Part shown: in pieces, positions 1-8,343 of the stretch
Position numbering within the stretch: position 1 is the first letter of the stretch
How the letters are laid out: the number at the start of each line of letters is the position of its first letter
NCBI GenBank assembly: GCA_964628235.1
Contig: CAZVLU010000002.1
Location: forward strand, 70,614 to 134,613
Length of the DNA: 64,000 nucleotides
Direction: 5' to 3'
From: CAMAVH01 sp964628235
Lineage (GTDB): Bacteria; Pseudomonadota; Alphaproteobacteria; SMXQ01
Program-made: the position numbers and the translations under genes
The notes under the pieces: generated by a model
Databases searched by the model: none
What the model saw: the letters and a program-made list of their open reading frames with translations, nothing else
Told to the model about the DNA's origin: nothing

Positions 1-382
1 GCGCCACGAAGATCGGCGCGGTGTTGGCGAGCAATGTCGCGTTGGCGACGCTGGTGTGGCCGAGCGAGCTATGCCATGCGGCGAGATCGCCGGCGAAGAA
101 CAGGCCGGACAGCGCCAGCAGGCCGGCGTCGCGCCAATCGGCCGGCGCGCGCCGTTGGCCGCCGCTCTCCGCGTCGGGGCCTTTTTCCAACGCCAGCCAC
201 AGCCAGAACAGCGGCAGTCCGAGGACGAGGCGGTGGACGGCGGTGGCGATCGGGCCGATCTCGCTCAAGCGCATGAAGATCGGGCTGAAGGCGATGGCGA
301 CGCCGCCGGCCACCAAGGCGGCGAAGGCGAGGCGCGTTTGCGGATCGGCCAAAAGAAGGGCGGGAACTGCGGGACGGGACAT
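1..382 (-). CDS. EamA/DMT-family membrane transporter (5' part only)
   Basis: Partial gene entering from the left edge; only the N-terminal ~127 residues are present. Translation from the ATG at 382 gives a hydrophobic protein beginning MSRPAVPALLL, with a first membrane helix around AFAALVAGGVAIAF and a second around GLPLFWLWLAL, then a loop and a third helix (GLLALSGLFFAGDLAAW) followed by the family-like HSSLGHTSVANATLLANTAP. This arrangement is typical of EamA (drug/metabolite transporter superfamily) permeases, ten-helix inner-membrane carriers that export small metabolites. The substrate cannot be told. It is divergent from the downstream amidohydrolase, whose upstream ATGs overlap its start. 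Confidence 0.72.
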   Translation of the reverse strand, partial: MSRPAVPALLLADPQTRLAFAALVAGGVAIAFSPIFMRLSEIGPIATAVHRLVLGLPLFWLWLALEKGPDAESGGQRRAPADWRDAGLLALSGLFFAGDLAAWHSSLGHTSVANATLLANTAPIFVA

Positions 383-419
383 GATGCGTGCGAGATTTCC
401 GGCGTTATACTGGCATATC

Positions 420-1211
420 ATGCCGCCCGACGCGCTCATTTCCTCTCATATTTTGTTGCAGCCCGGCGACCCGCCGGCGGTCGAGATCGTCAACGGCGCG
501 GGCGCTGCGCCGGCCGTGCTGGTCTGCGATCACGCCAGCAACGCCGTGCCGTCGCGCCTCGCCAAGCTCGGGTTGGACGATGCGGCGCTCGGTCGCCATA
601 TCGCGTGGGACATCGGCGTCGGCATGGTCGGGCGCAGGCTCGCGGGCTTGCTCGACGCGCCGCTGCTGCTTGCCGGCTATTCGCGCCTTGTCATCGATCT
701 CAACCGCGACCCGGGCGACCCGACCTCGATCTGCGTCATCAGCGACCGCAGCGTCGTGCCGGGCAATCGCGATCTGACAGAGGCGGACAGAGCCGCGCGC
801 CAGCGCGAGATTTTCGCGCCCTATCAGGATGCGGTCGGCCAAACGATCGCCGGCAAAAAACGGCCCGCGGTGATCTCGCTGCACAGCTTCACGCCGGCGA
901 TCTCCGGCTGGGGCCACGACCGCTTCGAGCGGCCTTGGCATGTCGGCGTGCTCTATCATCATGATCACGGTATGGCGCCGGCGCTGCTGGCCGCCTTGCG
1001 CGCGCGCGGCGATTTGGCGGTTGGCGATAACGAGCCCTATTCGGCGAAGAACGGCCATGGCTATACGTTGGCCGCCCATGCGGAACCGGCGGGGTTGCCC
1101 AATATCGAGATCGAGATGCGCCAGGATTTGATCGCCGATCAAGCCGGGGCCGACCGTATGGCGGGAATTTTGGTCGAGGCGCTGAAGCCCGTCTTGGCGG
1201 GCTTGCCATAG
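420..1211 (+). CDS. N-formylglutamate amidohydrolase family protein
   Basis: 263-residue cytosolic hydrolase of the N-formylglutamate amidohydrolase (FGase) family, which hydrolyses N-formyl-L-glutamate or related N-acylated amino acids in histidine degradation. Visible family landmarks are the N-terminal VCDHASN motif (about residues 34-40), the DLNRDP motif, and SLHSFTP (about 152-158), which supply the metal/active-site residues in the family. The frame is open well upstream, but that region codes on the opposite strand for the DMT transporter, so the ATG at 420 is preferred; ATGs at 381 and 384 would add 13 or 12 residues. No other hut gene is nearby, so the true substrate is uncertain. 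Confidence 0.82.
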   Translation: MPPDALISSHILLQPGDPPAVEIVNGAGAAPAVLVCDHASNAVPSRLAKLGLDDAALGRHIAWDIGVGMVGRRLAGLLDAPLLLAGYSRLVIDLNRDPGDPTSICVISDRSVVPGNRDLTEADRAARQREIFAPYQDAVGQTIAGKKRPAVISLHSFTPAISGWGHDRFERPWHVGVLYHHDHGMAPALLAALRARGDLAVGDNEPYSAKNGHGYTLAAHAEPAGLPNIEIEMRQDLIADQAGADRMAGILVEALKPVLAGLP

Positions 1212-1281
1212 CCTAAAGTTGAATTTGCGCGGTAAACTTCCAGATAACAGATCATCCGACATTGCCGTTCAGGAGACTCCG

Positions 1282-1590
1282 ATGGACGACCGCACCCGCA
1301 CCGAGCTCGAAGCCGCCGCTTTCCGCAAATTGGTCGCGCATTTCCAAGAACGCACCGACGTGCAGAACATCGACCTTATGAATCTAGCGGGCTTCTGCCG
1401 CAACTGCCTGTCGAAATGGTACAAGGCCGCCGCCGACGCGCAGGGCGTCGGCGAAGTCACCGACGACGCGGCGCGCGAAGCGGTTTACGGCATGCCCTAT
1501 GCCGAGTGGAAAAAGCAGTTCCAGAAAGACGCGACGCCAGAGCAACTTGCCAAGATGGCGGCCATTGCGGCGGAGCCGCATAAGCATTAA
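1282..1590 (+). CDS. DUF1244 family protein
   Basis: Small soluble protein of 102 residues. The central FCRNCLSKWYKAAA segment and the following YGMPYAEWKKQFQ are the hallmarks of DUF1244, a family of unknown function common in Alpha- and Gammaproteobacteria. The start is fixed by AGGAG at 1271-1275, seven bases before the ATG. The last seven codons (AEPHKH plus stop) lie inside the first copy of a 26-bp tandem repeat that continues into an assembly gap, so the 3' end is itself the repeat seed. No function is proposed. Confidence 0.85.
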   Translation: MDDRTRTELEAAAFRKLVAHFQERTDVQNIDLMNLAGFCRNCLSKWYKAAADAQGVGEVTDDAAREAVYGMPYAEWKKQFQKDATPEQLAKMAAIAAEPHKH

Positions 1591-1768
1591 GCCCGGCGGA
1601 GCCGCATAAGCATTAAGCCCGGCGGAGCCGCATAAGCATTAAGCCCGGNNNNNNNNNNNNNNNNNNNNNNNNNNNNNNNNNNNNNNNNNNNNNNNNNNNN
1701 NNNNNNNNNNNNNNNNNNNNNNNNNNNNNNNNNNNNNNNNNNNNNNNNCGGAGCCGCATAAGCATTAA
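1571..1768. repeat. 26-bp tandem repeat interrupted by assembly gap
   Basis: The 20-base core CGGAGCCGCATAAGCATTAA starts at 1571, 1597 and 1623 with an exact 26-bp period, and once more at 1749 after the gap. Each unit carries the DUF1244 stop codon TAA. The true copy number is hidden by the run of 100 N. Confidence 0.95.
1649..1748. other. Assembly gap of 100 N
   Basis: Exactly 100 N, the conventional placeholder for a gap of unknown length. Both edges lie in the same 26-bp tandem repeat, so the assembler evidently failed because the repeat exceeds what the reads could span. Confidence 0.98.
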
Positions 1769-1804
1769 GCGTTTTAGCCGGCTGCGATCATGCTCTGCGG
1801 CCGT

Positions 1805-2290
1805 CTAACCGGCCGCCAACATCGACGGCCCGAAGGCGATGGTCGCGTAACTCACCCAGAGCGGCACCAGGCCGACCAGCAGCGCCGCCTGCGGCGAGGT
1901 CGTGCGCACCGTCCAGGCGACCCAGGCGCTGAACGGAATGGTGACGAGATTGCCGATGAAGCCGGGGATGCGGCTTTCCGGCGCTAGACCGTAAAACGTG
2001 TAAGCCGCGCAAAACACCACCAGCCAAACGACCAGCCGGGCATGACGAAAGCGCAGCGGCGTCATGCGGCCGAGCAGCAGCCAGCGCGCGGCGCCCATGG
2101 CGGCGAACAGCAGCGTCCAGACGATGCCGACGACATAGCCCGGCGGCGCGTAAGCCGGCGTCGGCCTGCTGTCGGTCTGGTTCCAGCCGAAGCCGAAAAC
2201 GATGGCGTTGCAAACGAGGGCCAAGCCCACGGCGGCGGCGATGTTCAGCCACAGGTTGCTGCGGGCGGGGCGGTCGAGCGTGTCGGTCAT
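1805..2290 (-). CDS. tspO: TspO/MBR family membrane protein
   Basis: 161-residue protein with five predicted membrane helices and the TspO/MBR signature around PPGYVVGIVWTLLFAAMGAARW (about residues 49-70). TspO proteins bind porphyrins and cholesterol-like ligands; in Rhodobacter, TspO modulates tetrapyrrole-linked gene expression. The gene is the last of a four-gene minus-strand run (IOR-type enzyme, two MFS transporters, TspO) and starts only nine bases after the upstream MFS stop, so it is probably co-transcribed. Length matches the family norm (about 150-170). The ligand here is unknown. Confidence 0.78.
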   Translation of the reverse strand: MTDTLDRPARSNLWLNIAAAVGLALVCNAIVFGFGWNQTDSRPTPAYAPPGYVVGIVWTLLFAAMGAARWLLLGRMTPLRFRHARLVVWLVVFCAAYTFYGLAPESRIPGFIGNLVTIPFSAWVAWTVRTTSPQAALLVGLVPLWVSYATIAFGPSMLAAG

Positions 2291-2299
2291 GATGGTCTG

Positions 2300-3625
2300 T
2301 TACGTGCCAGGTTTCGTGTTGGATGGTTCGGCGGAAGGCGGCTTGTAGCTTTCGCGCTCGTCAGGCGGCGGCAGTTCCATCGCTGCGGCGGTGCGGTGGC
2401 GCCGGCGATAGGCCCAGACCCAGAAGCTAATCGAGAGAATCGCCGCGCCGGCCACCGTATGCTGCAACCCGAACTGCTCGGCGGCAAGGCCGATGAGCAA
2501 TGCGCCGAGCGCCGGCATGCCGCGAAACAGCAGCGTGAAGAGCGACAAGACGCGGCCGCGCATCATCGGGTCGACCGCCCATTGCAGCAGCACTTGCGTG
2601 CCGGTGCCGTTGCCGACCATGAAGAAGCCGGTGAGCGCCATGAAGGGCAGCGCCAGCCAGAAATTGTCGACCAGCGCGAAGACGACCAGCGCCAGGTTCA
2701 TGGCGAGCGTCTGCATGATGACCAGATAAGTCAGGCCCTTGATCGCGCCGCGCCGCGCCAGCCAGATCGAGCCGAGGATGCCGCCGGCGCCGACCGACGC
2801 GCCGAGCCAGCCAAGGCCCGCCGCGCCGCGGCCGAACACTTCATCGGCGAAGCCCGGCAGCAGCTCGAGCGAGGGACGCGAGGTGATGGCGCTGAAAAAG
2901 AGCAGCGCCAGCACCGGTCCGATGCCGGGATGGCCGGCGGCATAGACGATGCCTTCGCGGATGTCGCGGCCCAGGGCTTTGAGGCCGCCGCCGCTCTGTT
3001 TGCGCGGCTGCGGCCGCACTCTTAAAAAGAACAGCGTCACCAACAGAATGCATTCGGCGATCACTTCGAAGGCGAAAACGGCGGCGACGCCCGAGGTGGC
3101 GATCACGATGCCGGCGAGCGCCGGGCCGAGAAATCTCGCCAGGTTGAAATTCAGCGAGTTGAAGGCGATCGCCGCGCCGAGGTCCTTGGACGGCACGAGC
3201 AACGGCACCAGATTATGCCGCGCGGCGGTCGAGAACGGATTGTTGAAGCCGAGCAGCAGGGCCAGGCCGAACAACAGCCAGATGTTCATCTGGCCCGACA
3301 GGGTCAGCGCCAACAGCAGCGCCGCATGGGCGACGATGAAGATCTGCGTGAAGATCATCAGCTTGGCGATGTTGATGCGGTCGGCCAGCGCGCCGCTGAT
3401 CGGCGCCAGGAAGATCGCCGGCAGCAGATCGGCCATGGCGATGGCCCCGAGCCAAGCCGGCGAGCCGGTCAACTCCCAAGCGAGCCAGCCGATGGCGATG
3501 CGCTGCGCCCACATGCCGATCAGGCCTGGCACATGCGAGGCGGCGAAGATGGCGTAATCGCGGCTCTTGAAGGCGGCGGCGATGTTGTGGAAGCCGGCAG
3601 CGCCGCGCGGTTGTGGGCCGCTCAT
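2300..3625 (-). CDS. MFS transporter (MFS_3/EntS-like), second of a tandem pair
   Basis: 441-residue integral membrane protein with about 12 helices, belonging to the MFS_3 group that includes the enterobactin exporter EntS. Recognisable elements are WAQRIAIGWLAWELTGSPAWLGAIA in the first helices, the loop SGALADRINIAKLM, and RGRVLSLFTLLFRGMPALGALLIG in the C half. Its ATG at 3625 overlaps the TGA of the upstream transporter by 4 bp (ATGA), with AGGAG seven bases before the ATG, indicating translational coupling. It is clearly paralogous to its upstream neighbour, so the pair arose by tandem duplication or works as two related exporters. A long in-frame extension upstream is only the shifted frame of the neighbouring gene. 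Confidence 0.85.
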   Translation of the reverse strand: MSGPQPRGAAGFHNIAAAFKSRDYAIFAASHVPGLIGMWAQRIAIGWLAWELTGSPAWLGAIAMADLLPAIFLAPISGALADRINIAKLMIFTQIFIVAHAALLLALTLSGQMNIWLLFGLALLLGFNNPFSTAARHNLVPLLVPSKDLGAAIAFNSLNFNLARFLGPALAGIVIATSGVAAVFAFEVIAECILLVTLFFLRVRPQPRKQSGGGLKALGRDIREGIVYAAGHPGIGPVLALLFFSAITSRPSLELLPGFADEVFGRGAAGLGWLGASVGAGGILGSIWLARRGAIKGLTYLVIMQTLAMNLALVVFALVDNFWLALPFMALTGFFMVGNGTGTQVLLQWAVDPMMRGRVLSLFTLLFRGMPALGALLIGLAAEQFGLQHTVAGAAILSISFWVWAYRRRHRTAAAMELPPPDERESYKPPSAEPSNTKPGT

Positions 3626-4920
3626 GACGAACTCCTGTCGCCGCCACCGCCACTGCCATTGGGCGCGACTTCGAGCGCCACGGCCATCGCCGCTTTGCGC
3701 CGCATCATCCAGAGGAAGGCGCAAAAGCACAGGCCGGCGCCGAGCGCGAAGGTCGCGCGCAGGCCGATCTGTTCGGCGAGATGGCCGAAGGCGAGGCCGC
3801 CGAGCGCCGGCATGCCGAGATAGATGAGCGTGAAGCTCGACATGACGCGCCCGCGCATCGCGCCGTCGACAGCCGATTGAATCAAGGTTTGAGAGGTCGC
3901 GCCGTTGGTGACCAGAACGTAGCCGCAGGCGGCGGCTGCGGCCACGCCGACGGCGAAATCGCTCGTGGCGACGAAGCCGAGGACGGCGAAGGACATGATG
4001 CCGACGTTCCAAGTCAGCCGTCGGGTCAGCCCCGCCGTGCCGTTGGTGCGCGCCAGCACGAGCGCGCCGACGATGGCGCCCAGGCCCATGGCGGACGTGA
4101 GCCAGGCAAGGCCGTCGACGCCGCGGCCGAACACGTCGGCGGAGAAGCCGGGCAGCATGTCGGGCAAGGCGCGCACGGCGAAGGCCGTGACGCCCATGAT
4201 GAACATCAGCGGCCCGATGCCCGGATGGCGCGCGGCGTAGCGCATGCCTTCGCTGATCTGGCTGAGCGTGCCGCCTTGCGGCTTGCGCGTCTCGTCCGGC
4301 GTGACTATTTTCAGACGCAGCATGACCAACGTGAATGGCACAAAGGTGAGCGCGTTGATGATGAAGGCCGGCAACTGGCCCCATTGCGAGATCACCAAGC
4401 CGGCGATCGCCGGGCCGAGGAAGCGGGCCAGGTTATAGGTCGTGGCGTTGATGCCGATGGCGGGGGCCAACAGATGCTTCGGCGCGAGGCTCGGGATCAG
4501 CGCCATGCGCGACGCGGTGTGAATGCCCTGGCCGACGCTTTGCAAGATTTGCAAGGACAGCACGACCCAGATCGTCGCCAAGCCGAAACCGTAAAGCGCC
4601 GCGAGGGCGATGGCCTGGCTCATCATCACCAACTGCGCCGTCACCATCATGTGCTGGCGGTTGACGCGGTCGGCGACAGCGCCGGCGATGGGCGAGACGG
4701 CGATGATCGTCGCCAGATCGATGAAGGCGAGGATGCCGAGCCAGGCGGGCGACTCTGTCAGTTGCCAGACGAGCCAGCCGGTGGCGATCCTCTGCAGCCA
4801 AGTGCCGATCAAGGAAAAGCTGTTGGCGATCGTGTAGTTGCGATAGGCGGCGATGCGCATGACGGCGATAGCGCCGCCGAATCCGGTGAAGCGGGTGGTG
4901 TCTTGGTCGGTCGCCGCCAA
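3622..4920 (-). CDS. MFS transporter (MFS_3/EntS-like), first of a tandem pair
   Basis: 432-residue, 12-helix major facilitator of the MFS_3 type. Conserved pieces are GTWLQRIATGWLVWQLTESPAWLG near the N-terminus, the cytoplasmic loop AGAVADRVNRQHMM, and MRGRVMSSFTLIYLGMPALGG in the second half, each mirrored in the downstream paralogue. It starts two bases after the stop of the indolepyruvate oxidoreductase-like gene and overlaps the next transporter by 4 bp, so all are one transcript. The C-terminus is a Gly/Ser-rich tail. The cargo may be an aromatic or amino-acid-derived product of the linked enzyme; that is inference from context only. Confidence 0.86.
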   Translation of the reverse strand: MAATDQDTTRFTGFGGAIAVMRIAAYRNYTIANSFSLIGTWLQRIATGWLVWQLTESPAWLGILAFIDLATIIAVSPIAGAVADRVNRQHMMVTAQLVMMSQAIALAALYGFGLATIWVVLSLQILQSVGQGIHTASRMALIPSLAPKHLLAPAIGINATTYNLARFLGPAIAGLVISQWGQLPAFIINALTFVPFTLVMLRLKIVTPDETRKPQGGTLSQISEGMRYAARHPGIGPLMFIMGVTAFAVRALPDMLPGFSADVFGRGVDGLAWLTSAMGLGAIVGALVLARTNGTAGLTRRLTWNVGIMSFAVLGFVATSDFAVGVAAAAACGYVLVTNGATSQTLIQSAVDGAMRGRVMSSFTLIYLGMPALGGLAFGHLAEQIGLRATFALGAGLCFCAFLWMMRRKAAMAVALEVAPNGSGGGGDRSSS

Positions 4921-4922
4921 GA

Positions 4923-7900
4923 TTATTCCGCCGCCAAAACTGGCGCAGCGGCAGCGGCGGCGTTGAAGCGTTCGAGCATGTCGTCCCTATGGCGTCGCGC
5001 CTTGTCGGCGGACGTTTTTTTGAGAGGGCCGAAGCCGCGCACGGTCTCAGGCCAGCGCGCCGCCTCGACGGCGGCCGCGTGAGAATCGGGCCGCAGGCGT
5101 TCGAGGAGTTGCGCGATGGTGAGTTCATACTCCCCGATCAGGGCGCGCTCAAGCTTGCGCTCGGCGCTCATGCCGAAGGGATCGAACGGCGTTCCGCGCA
5201 AGACCTTCAGCGCCGCGATGACGCCGAGCAGCGGCCGCAACCAGCGCCCGAAGCGATATTTGCCGGCGCGGCCATTCGAGCCTCTGCGGCGCGGCAGCCA
5301 GGATGGCGCGAGGTGAAACGCGACGCGCGGCGACTCGAAGCGCGCCGCCACATCGGCATGGAACGCCGGCGCCGCGAGCAGGCGGGCGACTTCGTACTCG
5401 TCCTTGTAGGCGAGCAAGCGGGCATAGTGGCGCGCCACCGTTTCTGTCAGGTCCTGCGACGGCGAGACGCGCGCCTCCGCCGCTTGAACCCGCGCGACGA
5501 GACCGCGGTAGCGCTCTGCCAGCGCCGCGTTCTGATAGGCCGCGAGGAAGGCGGCGAAGCGCGCGATTCGCGCTTCTAACGGTTCGGCTGGCGTTGGCCC
5601 CTCGGCTGTTACCGTGCCGACGGCGGAGTGCCGTCCGGCGTCGAAGGCGGCGAGATTGGCCGTCGCCTGCGGCGTTTCCGCCGCGATGGCGGCGCGCAAT
5701 GCGTCGAGCGGCAAAGGCAGCAGACCCTTTTGCCAGGCATGGCCGAGCAGCGCCATGTTGGCGCCGCTCGCATGGCCCGCGTGCGCGGCGCAAGCGGCGG
5801 CATCGAACAGCGATGTCGCTTGCGCCCCGAGCTTGGCGGCGAGCGCCGCTTGCAGGCCGTCGGCGGGAAAGTCCTTGTCGGCATCTTTCAGAAACGCGCC
5901 GGTGATGGCGGCCGCGCCGTTGACCACCGCTTTGGCGCGTTGCGCTTTGGCGCGGCCAAGCACCTCGGCGCTCGCCGCGACGACGAGATCCCCGCCGAGG
6001 ATGAGATCGGCGTCATGGACGCGCGCCGCGCCGAGCTTGCTCGCGTCGGTCGCGATCCGCAGATGGCTGAGCACCGAGCCGCCCTTCTGCGCGAGGCCGG
6101 TCTGCTCGGCGAGCGAGACGGCAAGGCCCGAGTCATGGGCGGCGCAGGCGATGACGCGCCCCAGCGTGACGATGCCGCCGCCGCCGCTGCCGGCTAGGAG
6201 AACGGCGAAGGACGATTCTACCGCCGGCAACAGGGGAGGCGGCGGCAAGGCCGCGTCCTGTGCTACGAGCGCCGGCCTGGCTGTCGGTTTCAGCGCGCCT
6301 TCGACCGTGACGATGGCGGGGCAGAAGCCGTCGAGACAGGACAGGTCGGCGTTGCAACTGGCGAGATCGACGCGGCGCTTGCGGCCCCAATCGGTCTCGA
6401 CTGGCACGATGGAGAGGCAGTTCGAGGCCGTGGCGCAATCGCCGCAGCCTTCGCAAGCCTGCTCGTTGATGACGGCGACGCGCGGGGCCGGCGGCATCAG
6501 CCCGCGCTTGCGGCGGCGGCGCTTTTCGGCGGCGCAGGTCTGATCGAAGATCAGCACAGAGACGCCCGGCACTTGGCGCAGTTCGTCTTGCGCGCAATCG
6601 AAGCCGTCGCGGCCCAGCAGCGTCACGCCGGGCGGGAAGGGATCGGTCTTAGAGTAACGCTCCGGTTCTTCGGCGACGACGACGATGCGTTTGACGCCTT
6701 CGCCCTCTAAGATGCGGGCGATGCGCGGCACGCTCAGCGCGCCTTCGACCGCTTGGCCGCCGGTCATGGCGACGGCGTCGTTGACCAGCAGCTTGTAGGT
6801 GATGTTCACGTTCGCCGCGATGGCGGCGCGGATTGCCAGCAGGCCCGAATGGGCGAAGGTGCCGTCGCCGAGATTTTGGAAGACATGCGGCGTGTCGGTG
6901 AAGGGCGCTTGGCCGATCCAAGTCGCGCCTTCGCCGCCCATCTGCGTCAGCGTTTGCGTGTTCGGATCGGTCCACAGCGCCATGGTATGGCAACCGATGC
7001 CGGCGAGCGCGCGGCTGCCCTCCGGCACGCGGGTCGAGCGGCTGTGCGGACAGCCCGAGCAATAATGCGGCGTGCGGCGCAGCAGCGGCCTTTCGCGCGG
7101 CGATTTCGCTTCGGCCTCCACCGGCAAACCGAGCCAGGCGCGCAAGGCGCGGGCGACGATCTGCGGCGTCAATTCGCCCGACGACGGCAGCAGATTTTTG
7201 CCGGAAATCTTCGGGCGATGCGGCGAATCGTAGAGCGCTTGGCGGATCTGGTCCTCGATCAGCGGACGTTTTTCCTCGACGACGAGAATCTCGTCGAGCC
7301 CGTCGGCGAAGCGCGCCAGCGTCGCGGGATCGAGCGGCCAGACCAGCGCGATTTTGTAAAGCCGCAACTCGTCGTTTATCGCGAGATCGCCCAACGCCTG
7401 ACGCAAATCTCCCCAAGACTTTCCCGCCGCGACGACGCCGCGTCTGGCCGCGCCGCCGGAAATGCGGTCGAGCCGGTTGGCGCGCACGAAGGCTTGCGCC
7501 GCGCGCAGCTTGGGGCCTTGCAGGCGCGCCTCTTGGTCGAGCGCACGGTCGGGCCAGCGGATGTGCAATCCGTCCGGCGGCGGCGCGAAATCGTCGGGCA
7601 GAGCCGGCAAGGGCGCGTTCAGCGTCACCGAGGCCGCCGCTTCGGCGATGTCGGCGGAGAGCTTCAGCGCCGTCCAGCAGCCGGCGAAGCGCGACAGCGC
7701 CAAGCCCATCAGGCCGTAGTCGTAAATCTCCTGCACGCTGGCCGGCGCCAGGACCGGCATCATGGCGTCGACGAAGGCATATTCGCTTTGATGGGCCGTG
7801 GTCGAGGAGGCCGCGCCATGATCGTCGCCGGCGACCGCCAGCACGCCGCCCAAGGGCGCGGTGCCGGCGAGATTGGCGTGCTTGAAGGCGTCGCCCGAGC

Positions 7901-8237
7901 GGTCGACGCCGGGGCCCTTGCCGTACCACAGGCCGAACACGCCCTGATGTTTGGCGCCGGGAAACAGGCCGATCTGTTGGGTGCCCCACAATGCCGTGGC
8001 GGCGAGTTCTTCGTTGAGGCCGGGCTGAAACGTGATGCGTGCCGCGTCGAGCGCCGCTTTGCTGCGCGCCAACTCCTGATCGAGGCCGCCGAGCGGCGAG
8101 CCGCGATAGCCCGAGACATAGCCGGCGGTGTCGAGGCCGGCTGCCGCGTCGCGCCGGGCCTGGTCGGTCAACAGGCGCACAAGCGCCTGGCTGCCGGTCA
8201 AAAAGGCGCGGGGTGTCGCGGAAAGGTCATCGGGCAT
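4923..8237 (-). CDS. Indolepyruvate ferredoxin oxidoreductase family protein (fused)
   Basis: 1104-residue single-chain 2-oxoacid:ferredoxin oxidoreductase of the aerobic, fused IorA-IorB type, which oxidatively decarboxylates arylpyruvates or branched-chain 2-oxoacids to acyl-CoA. In order: N-terminal pyrimidine-binding domain (GYVSGYRGSPLGGLDQE, ~residue 40), TPP-binding core (YCSGCPHSRST, then NLGDGTFAHSG at ~455), a ferredoxin-like Cys cluster (CEGCGDC...C, ~590-650), a gamma-type Rossmann-like domain starting LLAGSGGGGIVTLGRV (~680) and a C-terminal domain (PSWLPRRRG...). All cofactor cysteines appear intact. It heads an operon with two exporters and TspO and is divergent from the epimerase. 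Confidence 0.9.
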   Translation of the reverse strand: MPDDLSATPRAFLTGSQALVRLLTDQARRDAAAGLDTAGYVSGYRGSPLGGLDQELARSKAALDAARITFQPGLNEELAATALWGTQQIGLFPGAKHQGVFGLWYGKGPGVDRSGDAFKHANLAGTAPLGGVLAVAGDDHGAASSTTAHQSEYAFVDAMMPVLAPASVQEIYDYGLMGLALSRFAGCWTALKLSADIAEAAASVTLNAPLPALPDDFAPPPDGLHIRWPDRALDQEARLQGPKLRAAQAFVRANRLDRISGGAARRGVVAAGKSWGDLRQALGDLAINDELRLYKIALVWPLDPATLARFADGLDEILVVEEKRPLIEDQIRQALYDSPHRPKISGKNLLPSSGELTPQIVARALRAWLGLPVEAEAKSPRERPLLRRTPHYCSGCPHSRSTRVPEGSRALAGIGCHTMALWTDPNTQTLTQMGGEGATWIGQAPFTDTPHVFQNLGDGTFAHSGLLAIRAAIAANVNITYKLLVNDAVAMTGGQAVEGALSVPRIARILEGEGVKRIVVVAEEPERYSKTDPFPPGVTLLGRDGFDCAQDELRQVPGVSVLIFDQTCAAEKRRRRKRGLMPPAPRVAVINEQACEGCGDCATASNCLSIVPVETDWGRKRRVDLASCNADLSCLDGFCPAIVTVEGALKPTARPALVAQDAALPPPPLLPAVESSFAVLLAGSGGGGIVTLGRVIACAAHDSGLAVSLAEQTGLAQKGGSVLSHLRIATDASKLGAARVHDADLILGGDLVVAASAEVLGRAKAQRAKAVVNGAAAITGAFLKDADKDFPADGLQAALAAKLGAQATSLFDAAACAAHAGHASGANMALLGHAWQKGLLPLPLDALRAAIAAETPQATANLAAFDAGRHSAVGTVTAEGPTPAEPLEARIARFAAFLAAYQNAALAERYRGLVARVQAAEARVSPSQDLTETVARHYARLLAYKDEYEVARLLAAPAFHADVAARFESPRVAFHLAPSWLPRRRGSNGRAGKYRFGRWLRPLLGVIAALKVLRGTPFDPFGMSAERKLERALIGEYELTIAQLLERLRPDSHAAAVEAARWPETVRGFGPLKKTSADKARRHRDDMLERFNAAAAAAPVLAAE

Positions 8238-8287
8238 GGCCTACTCGTAACCTTCCTGGCGGCTGGCGTCCACCTGCGGCGATTTCC

Positions 8288-8317
8288 TTGTTAAGCCAGG
8301 GCCTTAACGGCTATAGG
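8288..8317 (+). promoter_or_regulatory. Putative sigma70 promoter with internal palindrome
   Basis: TTGTTA (8288-8293) and TATAGG (8312-8317) are separated by 18 bp, 26 bases before the epimerase ATG. Between the boxes lies the dyad GTTAAG-N7-CTTAAC (8290-8308), a possible operator. It resembles but does not match the CtrA site (TTAA-N7-TTAA) because the TTAA halves are 9 bp apart. Confidence 0.4.
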
Positions 8318-8343
8318 ATGCCGCATCTCGCGTGGGGAATTGC

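Noticed and set aside
8290..8308. CtrA binding site before the epimerase
   Set aside because: The TTAA halves are 9 bp apart rather than 7; kept only as a generic palindrome.
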